Positions 1 to 4,911 of a stretch of DNA of 5,438 nt are shown in pieces. The notes beneath the pieces are model-generated. The model did not search any database and was not told the origin of the DNA. It worked only from the letters and a program-made list of their open reading frames with translations. The position numbers were made by a program, and so were the translations under genes. This DNA is from Pseudomonadota bacterium (GTDB taxonomy: Bacteria > Myxococcota_A > Polyangia > Polyangiales > Polyangiaceae). Position 1 is the stretch's first letter; every line of letters begins with the position of its first letter. The DNA lies in NCBI GenBank assembly GCA_023411445.1, contig JAEYOT010000201.1, positions 1 through 5,438 of the forward strand. Direction: 5' to 3'.

Positions 1-50
1 CTGCACGCCACCACCGCTCCCAACATCACCCAAATCCCGTACTGCCTCAT
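1..50 (-). CDS. Possible N-terminus of a lipoprotein gene, cut by the left window edge
   Basis: Read from the ATG at 50-48 on the minus strand, the 16 visible codons give MRQYGIWVMLGAVVAC. This looks like a short lipoprotein signal peptide: an Arg in the n-region, an uninterrupted hydrophobic stretch, and a V-V-A-C lipobox matching [LVI][ASTVI][GAS]C, with Cys16 as the would-be lipidated residue. The nearest in-frame stop upstream is a TGA near position 110, and no ATG, GTG or TTG lies between it and this ATG. No Shine-Dalgarno sequence is visible just upstream. The gene would read in the same direction as the acyl-CoA ligase, with its start about 156 bp beyond the ligase stop. Only 16 codons are visible, so a chance match is possible, and the function of any mature protein cannot be judged. 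Confidence 0.35.
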   Translation of the reverse strand, partial: MRQYGIWVMLGAVVAC

Positions 51-82
51 CGTGAGCGGAGGTTTTAGCAGGCTCCATGCCA

Positions 83-112
83 GAAAGGCTGCCCCTCGAA
101 GGCGCGCCTTTC
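83..112. repeat. Inverted repeat with embedded 12-bp palindrome
   Basis: GAAAGGC (83-89) and GCCTTTC (106-112) form a 7-bp inverted repeat around a 16-nt loop. The right arm overlaps a perfect 12-bp palindrome, AAGGCGCGCCTT, at 99-110. Either structure could be a weak transcription terminator downstream of the ligase or a protein-binding site upstream of the possible gene at the left edge. There is no clear U-tract on either strand. Confidence 0.35.
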
Positions 113-128
113 ACGCCAAAGCGCCAGC

Positions 129-154
129 GCGCGCGTCACTGGCAGGACGCGCGC
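129..154. terminator. GC-rich hairpin, candidate terminator after the acyl-CoA ligase
   Basis: GCGCGCGTC (129-137) pairs perfectly with GACGCGCGC (146-154) across an 8-nt loop, giving a 9-bp, very GC-rich stem. It begins 52 nt past the ligase stop codon on the minus strand. There is no U-rich run in the ligase direction, and only a weak one (TTGTGT) on the plus strand, so it is not a classical intrinsic terminator. Its position between two same-direction genes makes a termination or 3'-end stabilising role plausible. Confidence 0.35.
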
Positions 155-206
155 TTGTGTCTGCTGCCCCACGCGCGGCGCCAAATGAGCCGAGGGCTGG
201 ACGACC

Positions 207-1970
207 TCAGTAGAGCTTGTCCAGCTCTGCTTGGTAGTTTTCCAGCACCTTGTTGCGGCGCACGCTCATCTTGGGCGTGAGCATGCCGTTTTCGGTCGTA
301 AAATCTGCGGTGATCAGCGTGAAGCCCTTGGGGCGCTCGTAGCTGCGGAAGTCCTTGCTGTGCTTCTCGAGCTCGCCCTTGATCAGCTCGCGCACGCGCT
401 CGTTCTTCACCGGATCGCCGAGCGTGACGCCCTCGCGCTCGGCCCACTTGGTGAGGTTTGCCAGGTCCAGCACCACCAGCGCGACGTTGTGCGGCTTGTT
501 GGCGCCGTACAGCATGATGTTGACGATGTACGGCGAGAGCTTCAGCTCCTCCTCCAACGGCGAGGGGACGACGTACTTTCCGGTCTCGAGCTTGTACTGC
601 TCCTTGATGCGCCCGGTGATGAACAGGTAGCCGTCTTCGTCCAAGAAGCCCATGTCACCGGTGCGCAGGCCGCGATCGCTGGTGAAGATCTTCTCGTCCT
701 CTTCCGGCCGCTGGTAATAGCCCTGCATCACGTTGTCGCCGTAAACGACGATTTCACCGTTCTTGGGGTCGCCCGTGACCTTGGTGTCGATCACCACCTT
801 CACGTTGGCGAGCGGCTTACCCACCGAGCCGATCTTACGGTTGCCCGGGAAGTTGACCGAGACGACCGGCGCCGTCTCGGTCAAGCCGTAGCCTTCGTAG
901 ACCTCGATGCCCAGCGCGTCGATGAACTCCGCGACTTCCTTGCTGAGCGCGGCGCTGCCGCTCACCACCAGCTTGAGCCGGCCGCCGAACTTCTGCCGCA
1001 CCTTCTTGAAGATGAGCTTGTCCGCCAGCTTGAGCGCCATGGACTCGCCGAAGCTCAGCGTATTGCCGCGCGAGCGGCGCGTCGCCGCGCGGATGCCAGC
1101 GTGAAACAGCTTTTGGATCGGCTTGGGCTTGTCGCGCATCTGCTGGTTCACGCCGTCGTAGATGCGGTTGAAGATGCGCGGCACTGCGATCAAAACGGAG
1201 GGCTTCACCTCTGGCAGGTTGGCCACCAGCTTGGGCACCTCGTCGTTCAGGGCGACGGAGCAGCCGAGCGCCGGCAGCATGTAAAACTCGGCCGTTTGCC
1301 CGAAGGCATGCGCCCAGGGCAAGAACGCCAGCGAGCGATCATCACTGCTGATCGGGAACAGGTCCACCAGCGCGTTGATGTTGGCGCAGAAGTTCTGGTG
1401 CGTGAGCACCACGCCCTTGGGCTCGCCGGTCGTGCCGGAGGTGTAGACGTAGCCGGCTGGCTCCTGTGCGCTCGGCTTCACGCGCGGCACTGGCGCGCCC
1501 CTCTGACCGGCGGCGAGCAGCGCGGCGTAGCTGCGCGCCTCGCTCGCGGGTAGCTCGAAGCCGCTCACGTGCTGCAAGCTCGGCAGGCCCGGCTTGAGCT
1601 TGTCCAGCTCCGCCACGATCTCGCGCGTGGCGCCGAACACGACCTTGGCGGCGCTGTCCTTCAGGATGAAGTTCCAGTCCTCCTTGGTCTGCGACTCGTA
1701 CATGGGCACGTAGGCCGCCCCCAGGCTCAGGGTGGCGTGCACCACCACGGCCCACTCCAGGCGGTTATTGGAGATGAGCGCCACCCGGTCCCCCCGGCCG
1801 ACGCCCAGGGAGGAGAGCGCCGCCCGGAAGGCGTCCACCTGCGCCCCCACCTCGGCGTACGTTTGCCAGACCCAGCCCGCGGCCTTCTTTTCGCCGAAGA
1901 GCGGGCGCTCCGCGTAACGCGTCGTCAGCCGCTCCCACATCGAGACCAGATCGGGAAAATCCTCGTGCAT
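207..1970 (-). CDS. Long-chain-fatty-acid--CoA ligase (AMP-binding, FAA/LACS type)
   Basis: A 587-residue ANL-superfamily enzyme. It activates a long-chain fatty acid with ATP to an acyl-adenylate and then transfers the acyl group to CoA, feeding beta-oxidation or lipid synthesis. Visible motifs are the P-loop YTSGTTGEPKG (176-186), EGYGLTET (359-366), the TGD motif (437-439) with the ribose-binding Asp, and the hinge region GRIKEQYKLETGKYVVP (453-469). The KEQYKLETGKYV form and the C-terminal FTTENGMLTPK (557-567) are typical of the eukaryote-like FAA/LACS branch rather than E. coli FadD. Length is near the usual ~600 residues. There is no signal peptide or obvious membrane segment, so it is probably cytosolic or peripherally membrane-associated. 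The ATG at 1970 is the natural start: the protein begins just before the conserved N-terminal region. It has no Shine-Dalgarno sequence, and a promoter lies almost directly upstream. Odd point: the A10 motif reads TPKMSVRR, with Ser where family members usually have the catalytic Lys (TPTxKxKR). Chain-length specificity cannot be read from the sequence. Confidence 0.93.
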   Translation of the reverse strand: MHEDFPDLVSMWERLTTRYAERPLFGEKKAAGWVWQTYAEVGAQVDAFRAALSSLGVGRGDRVALISNNRLEWAVVVHATLSLGAAYVPMYESQTKEDWNFILKDSAAKVVFGATREIVAELDKLKPGLPSLQHVSGFELPASEARSYAALLAAGQRGAPVPRVKPSAQEPAGYVYTSGTTGEPKGVVLTHQNFCANINALVDLFPISSDDRSLAFLPWAHAFGQTAEFYMLPALGCSVALNDEVPKLVANLPEVKPSVLIAVPRIFNRIYDGVNQQMRDKPKPIQKLFHAGIRAATRRSRGNTLSFGESMALKLADKLIFKKVRQKFGGRLKLVVSGSAALSKEVAEFIDALGIEVYEGYGLTETAPVVSVNFPGNRKIGSVGKPLANVKVVIDTKVTGDPKNGEIVVYGDNVMQGYYQRPEEDEKIFTSDRGLRTGDMGFLDEDGYLFITGRIKEQYKLETGKYVVPSPLEEELKLSPYIVNIMLYGANKPHNVALVVLDLANLTKWAEREGVTLGDPVKNERVRELIKGELEKHSKDFRSYERPKGFTLITADFTTENGMLTPKMSVRRNKVLENYQAELDKLY

Positions 1971-1981
1971 GTTAGGGGCGA

Positions 1982-2010
1982 ATCAAAACGGAGTCTCGGG
2001 CCTCCGTCAA
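1982..2010 (-). promoter_or_regulatory. Putative sigma70-type promoter of the acyl-CoA ligase
   Basis: On the minus strand, TTGACG (2010-2005; 5 of 6 matches to the -35 consensus TTGACA) is followed after exactly 17 bp by TTTGAT (1987-1982; 4 of 6 matches to TATAAT). The transcript would be expected to start around 1974-1976, leaving only about 4-6 nt before the ATG at 1970. That fits the missing ribosome-binding site and suggests a leaderless or nearly leaderless mRNA. The promoter is inferred from consensus and spacing only. Confidence 0.5.
1988..2007. promoter_or_regulatory. Imperfect 20-bp palindrome in the promoter spacer, candidate operator
   Basis: The half-sites ACGGAGTCTC (1988-1997) and GGGCCTCCGT (1998-2007) are inverted repeats matching at 8 of 10 positions, with perfect 6-bp outer arms ACGGAG/CTCCGT. 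The palindrome fills the 17-bp spacer between the -35 and -10 hexamers of the ligase promoter and runs into the -35. That is a classic place for a repressor to bind. TetR- or FadR-type acyl-CoA-responsive repressors often control such genes, but no regulator gene is visible here, so the partner is unknown. Confidence 0.4.
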
Positions 2011-2029
2011 CGCCGGGAAGTGCTACGTT

Positions 2030-2051
2030 CCGGGCCCGGCCTCACTGGCCG
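2030..2051. repeat. Palindrome and adjoining inverted repeat upstream of miaB
   Basis: CCGGGCCCGG (2030-2039) is a perfect 10-bp palindrome. It overlaps a second inverted repeat, CGGCC (2037-2041) with GGCCG (2047-2051), separated by 5 nt. Both lie 22-44 bp before the miaB start codon. They could be a regulatory site or only a product of high GC. I could not find a convincing -35/-10 pair for miaB in the 103-bp divergent region; CATAGA at 2060-2065 is at best a weak -10. Confidence 0.25.
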
Positions 2052-2073
2052 ATGTCTTGCATAGACAGAACCG

Positions 2074-3537
2074 ATGGCTCGCTTTACCGTCATTACCTTT
2101 GGCTGCCAGATGAACTCGCACGATTCGGACCGGATCGGCGAGGTCTTGCGTGGAGCTGGTCACGAGCGGGCCGAGGGCGTGGCGGACGCCGATCTGGTGC
2201 TGCTCAACACCTGCAGCATCCGCGAGAAGGCGGAGCAGAAGCTGCGCAGCGAGGTCGGTCGCATCGCGCTGCTGAAGCGCGAGCGCCCCAGCTTGACCAT
2301 TGCGGTGGCCGGCTGCGTGGCGCAGCAAGAGGGCGACGGCATCCTCAAGCGCATGCCGGACGTCGATCTGGTGCTCGGCCCCGACAACATCCCGGAGCTG
2401 CCACGGCTGCTGCTGGAAGCGGAGGGCAAGAGCGAGGCGGTGATCCGGACCGAGTTCGACCTGGAGGCGCCGCACTTCTTGGCGGCGGCGGCCGAGCCCG
2501 GCCACACGCCGGTGAGCGCCTTCGTGACCGTGATGAAGGGCTGCAACGAGCGCTGCACGTACTGCATCGTGCCGCACACGCGCGGCCCGGAGCGCTACCG
2601 CCCGTCGCGCGAGATCATCGACGAGGTGGCGCGGTTGGTGGCGGCCGGCGCGCGCGAGATCACGCTGCTGGGGCAGACCGTCAACAGCTACCGCGATCCG
2701 CTGAACGAGCTGTCGCCAGCGCCGGGCGCGGGCGAAGCGCCGTGGCGACACACGCGCGGCCTGCGAGCGCGCGAGGACGAAAGTGAGTTCGCCGCGCTCT
2801 TGCGTGCCATCGCCGAGCGCGTGCCTGGCCTACTGCGCTTGCGTTACACCAGCCCGCACCCGCGGCACCTCACCGTCTCGCTGATCCGCGCCCATCAGGA
2901 CTTGCCGGTGTTGGCGCGTCACGTGCACCTGCCAGTGCAGGCCGGCAGCGACCGCGTGCTACGCCGCATGCTGCGCCGCTACTCCGCCGCCGAGTACGAA
3001 GAGCGCGTGGCGGCGCTGCGCGAAGCGGTGCCGGGCGTCACCGTCGCCACCGACATGATCGTCGGCTTCCCGGGTGAGACGCGGGAAGAGTTCGCGGAGA
3101 CGCTGGCGCTGGTGCGCCGCGTGGGCTTTTCGATCATCTACGGCTTCAAGTACTCCGAGCGGCCGTACACGCCCGCCATCCAGCTGGGCGACGACGTGAG
3201 TGAAGCGGAGAAAGCCGAGCGCCTGGCGCAGCTGATCGCGCTGGGCGACGCCATGCGCACGGAGTGGATGCGCGCGCAGGTGGGCACCACGCAGAGCGTG
3301 CTGTTCGAAGGGCGCGGCAAGACGGGCGCGCTGCGCGGTCGCACTGAGCGCAGCGAGATCGTGCACGCGGCAGGGCCCGATAGCCTGATCGGAACGCTGC
3401 ACGACGTGCGCATCACTGGCTCGTTCAAGAACTCGCTCTCGGGCGAAGCGCTCGGCGTAGCACCGGTTGGGCCCGCGCCGCGCACGCCGCTGCCGCCGCG
3501 CTCAGCTGGGCCCCGCGCCTTGCCGGTGCTGCCGTGA
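2074..3537 (+). CDS. miaB: tRNA-2-methylthio-N6-dimethylallyladenosine synthase MiaB
   Basis: A 487-residue radical-SAM methylthiotransferase. It adds a methylthio group to i6A37 of tRNAs that read UNN codons, using two [4Fe-4S] clusters in the cytosol. The N-terminal UPF0004 domain carries the auxiliary-cluster cysteines C11 (TFGCQMN), C47 (NTCSIREKAEQK) and C81 (AGC). NTCSIREKAEQK is the MiaB form and argues against MtaB or RimO. The radical-SAM CxxxCxxC is C157, C161, C164 in KGCNERCTYC. HLPVQAGSDRVL (285-296), MIVGFPGET (328-336) and FKYSERPYTPA (358-368) are also typical. A TRAM domain spans about 402-455. An in-frame TAG at 2062-2064 fixes the ATG at 2074 as the only sensible start, although no Shine-Dalgarno sequence precedes it. 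Oddities are an extra ~30-residue stretch after LLGQTVNSYRDP (about 209-238) and a Pro/Ala/Arg-rich tail (about 462-487). The stop overlaps the next gene by 4 bp, implying co-translation. Confidence 0.95.
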   Translation: MARFTVITFGCQMNSHDSDRIGEVLRGAGHERAEGVADADLVLLNTCSIREKAEQKLRSEVGRIALLKRERPSLTIAVAGCVAQQEGDGILKRMPDVDLVLGPDNIPELPRLLLEAEGKSEAVIRTEFDLEAPHFLAAAAEPGHTPVSAFVTVMKGCNERCTYCIVPHTRGPERYRPSREIIDEVARLVAAGAREITLLGQTVNSYRDPLNELSPAPGAGEAPWRHTRGLRAREDESEFAALLRAIAERVPGLLRLRYTSPHPRHLTVSLIRAHQDLPVLARHVHLPVQAGSDRVLRRMLRRYSAAEYEERVAALREAVPGVTVATDMIVGFPGETREEFAETLALVRRVGFSIIYGFKYSERPYTPAIQLGDDVSEAEKAERLAQLIALGDAMRTEWMRAQVGTTQSVLFEGRGKTGALRGRTERSEIVHAAGPDSLIGTLHDVRITGSFKNSLSGEALGVAPVGPAPRTPLPPRSAGPRALPVLP

Positions 3538-4067
3538 TCATCCGAGCGTTTCAAGGCAAGGCGCCGCGCATCGCGCCGAGCGCGTTCATCGCCGATGGCT
3601 GCGTCATCATCGGCGACGTGGAGATCGGGGAAGAGGCGAGCGTTTGGTACAACTGCGTCTTGCGAGCGGACGTCGGGCAGATTCGCATCGGCGCGCGCAG
3701 CAACGTGCAAGACGGCAGCTGCCTGCACATGACGACTGAGCTGTCGCACGCCATCATCGGCGCGGATTGCACGGTGGGTCACAACGCGATCGTGCACGGC
3801 GCAACCGTGGAGGACGGCTGCCTGATCGGCATGGGCTCGATCTTGCTGGACAACGCCGTGATCGGCCGACAGTCCCTGGTTGCGGCGGGTAGCGTGGTGC
3901 CGCCGCGCGCGGTCATCCCGCCGGGCAGCATGGTGCGCGGCACGCCTGGCAAGGTGGTGCGCGAGCTCACGGAGCAGGAGCGCGGCGAAGGCTTTCGCGG
4001 CGCGCAGCACTACGTCGAGCTGGCGCGCGAGCACGCCCGGGCGCGTGACGCCGCCTCTTCGCGCTGA
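3534..4067 (+). CDS. Gamma-class carbonic anhydrase-like hexapeptide-repeat protein
   Basis: A 177-residue left-handed beta-helix protein of the gamma-carbonic anhydrase family (YrdA/PaaY/CamH-like), expected to form a trimer in the cytosol. Hexapeptide repeats cover roughly residues 12-135. The three presumed zinc ligands are present: H65 (SCLHMT), H83 and H88 (VGHNAIVHG). The other conserved active-site residues R44 and D46 (LRAD) and Q59 and D60 (VQDG) are also there. This supports a metal-dependent site. The acidic loop of archaeal Cam is missing, as is usual in CamH/YrdA-type members, several of which have weak or untested CO2 hydration activity. Thus the biochemical role is less certain than the fold. 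The GTG start at 3534 overlaps the miaB stop (GTGA), has no Shine-Dalgarno sequence, and puts the N-terminus (MIIRAFQGKAPRIAP) exactly where the family begins; translation is probably coupled to miaB. The Ala/Arg-rich C-terminal end (about 162-177) is unremarkable. Confidence 0.9.
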   Translation: MIIRAFQGKAPRIAPSAFIADGCVIIGDVEIGEEASVWYNCVLRADVGQIRIGARSNVQDGSCLHMTTELSHAIIGADCTVGHNAIVHGATVEDGCLIGMGSILLDNAVIGRQSLVAAGSVVPPRAVIPPGSMVRGTPGKVVRELTEQERGEGFRGAQHYVELAREHARARDAASSR

Positions 4068-4072
4068 GCTAC

Positions 4073-4090
4073 CTCACGCCGCTACGTGAG
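4073..4090 (+). terminator. Hairpin directly after the carbonic anhydrase stop
   Basis: CTCACG (4073-4078) pairs perfectly with CGTGAG (4085-4090) around a 6-nt loop, starting 6 nt after the stop codon of the gamma-carbonic anhydrase gene. It is followed by CCTTCT, only a weak pyrimidine run, so it is a modest candidate for the end of the miaB-carbonic anhydrase transcript. Confidence 0.4.
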
Positions 4091-4274
4091 CCTTCTGCAC
4101 ACGAGCTGCGGAGGGGCAGCCCCACCAGCAGGACTCGCGTCAGAAACCTTCAAGCCATAAAGTTCCGTGCGTGCGGTCCCGCCGCGCCTGCCAATTGGCC
4201 TCGCGTCACCTGCGGCTGATGACTTGGCCGACCAGCGCCTGTACGCTGCGCCGAGAAAGGTAAGCGGTGCTTCG
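4091..4274. other. Non-coding region upstream of the lipoprotein gene
   Basis: No supported gene lies here. A second stem-loop is possible at 4105-4129: GCTG (4105-4108) with CAGC (4126-4129), and GGGG (4113-4116) with CCCC (4120-4123), separated by small internal loops. A perfect 10-bp palindrome GCCAATTGGC sits at 4190-4199, and TTGGCC from its right half recurs at 4224-4229, 29 bp downstream. CATAAA at 4155-4160 resembles a -10 box, but no matching -35 is visible. GAGAAAGG at 4253-4260 is purine-rich and could help ribosome binding, although it ends 14 nt before the chosen ATG, farther than usual. An upstream GTG at 4167 is in frame with the lipoprotein but would add 36 residues that lack signal-peptide character. 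Confidence 0.3.
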
Positions 4275-4904
4275 ATGACGCGAATGCTGGTCGGCGTGTC
4301 CCTCAGTTGGTTGAGCGTGCTGGCCCTGACGAGCGGTTGCTCCAGTGATCCGGTGGACGACGACAACAAGGGCGGCACCGGCACCATCCTGGGCGAGGCC
4401 GGCAGCGACGGCGACAGCAGCGGAGCCGGCACCGGCAGCACCGGCAGCACCGGCGGCAGCGCGAGCGGCGGCACGGCGAGCGGTGGCAGTGCCACGGCTG
4501 GAAGCGGTGGCAGCGGCGGTGGCTGCGTCGCGACTGGCGTCAGCTGCCTCGACGACCAGACCGCGCAAGCCTGCAACCCGGACACCGGCATGGTGGAGAC
4601 CGGCGTGTGCTCGGAGCTCTTCGCCGAGGAAGGCTTGATCTCGAACGGGTGCTCAACGGACGCGGAGGGCGCCGGCTGCACCATCGACGGCTTCGAGGAC
4701 GAGGAGTGCGCTGACGGCGCCGTTGGCTTTGCCGTGTGCGGTGGCTTCACGCAAGACGACTTCTTCAACATCTACGTAGCGTGCTTCCAGAACACGGCGG
4801 AGCTACGCGCCGGCATCCTGTGCTTCGCAGAATACGTGGACGTGGAGGCTACGACGGTGGACTGCGAGGCGGCCCTTCCCGCCTGCGAAGCGCTCCTGCC
4901 TTGA
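4275..4904 (+). CDS. Secreted Cys-rich lipoprotein of unknown function
   Basis: I do not recognise a named family. From the ATG at 4275 the product is 209 residues. It starts with a lipoprotein signal peptide: Arg in the n-region (MTRM), a hydrophobic stretch (LVGVSLSWLSVLAL), then L-T-S-G-C with Cys22 as the likely lipidated residue. Residues 25-32 (DPVDDDNK) are acidic. Residues 33-83 form a flexible linker of Gly, Ser, Thr and Ala. Residues 84-204 hold 12 cysteines (84, 91, 100, 112, 126, 135, 145, 155, 170, 183, 197, 204), an even number compatible with six disulfides in an oxidising compartment. The opening part (CVATGVSCLDDQTAQAC, 84-100) faintly recalls the short Cys-Gly modules common in myxobacterial surface lipoproteins. 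The start at 4275 is preferred over the in-frame GTG at 4167, which has no signal peptide, and over the ATG at 4284, which loses the Arg. The inferred location is the envelope, probably surface-exposed. Partner and role are unknown. Confidence 0.75.
   Translation: MTRMLVGVSLSWLSVLALTSGCSSDPVDDDNKGGTGTILGEAGSDGDSSGAGTGSTGSTGGSASGGTASGGSATAGSGGSGGGCVATGVSCLDDQTAQACNPDTGMVETGVCSELFAEEGLISNGCSTDAEGAGCTIDGFEDEECADGAVGFAVCGGFTQDDFFNIYVACFQNTAELRAGILCFAEYVDVEATTVDCEAALPACEALLP
4431..4490 (+). repeat. Short tandem repeats coding for the lipoprotein linker
   Basis: The 9-bp unit ACCGGCAGC occurs at 4431-4439 and 4440-4448, followed by a variant ACCGGCGGCAGC (4449-4460). Then come two imperfect 15-bp copies, GCGAGCGGCGGCACG (4461-4475) and GCGAGCGGTGGCAGT (4476-4490), which encode ASGGT and ASGGS. 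All units are multiples of three, so copy-number change would alter the linker length without breaking the frame. Confidence 0.7.
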
Positions 4905-4911
4905 GCCCGGG

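Noticed and set aside
231..1553. Long plus-strand open frame of 440 codons opposite the acyl-CoA ligase
   Set aside because: It is antisense to a clearly conserved gene, is rich in His, Arg, Ala and Val as expected for the complement of GC-rich codons, and shows no family motif.
1569..2786. Plus-strand open frame of 405 codons running from the ligase antisense into miaB
   Set aside because: It crosses the divergent promoter region and reads miaB out of frame. The Arg/Gly/Ala-rich composition is that of a GC-rich shadow frame.
2023..4034. Minus-strand open frames of 242, 147 and 298 codons opposite miaB and the carbonic anhydrase gene
   Set aside because: All are antisense to conserved genes and have low-complexity Arg/Ala/His composition without recognisable domains.
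4223..4245. Sigma54-like TGGCC...GC spacing upstream of the lipoprotein
   Set aside because: The distance between the GG and GC elements does not match the required 10 bp, and TTGCA is absent.
4082..4771. Minus-strand open frame of 229 codons opposite the lipoprotein
   Set aside because: Its Pro/Leu/Ala-rich middle is simply the complement of the Gly/Ser linker codons, and the plus-strand frame has a proper lipoprotein signal and regularly spaced cysteines.
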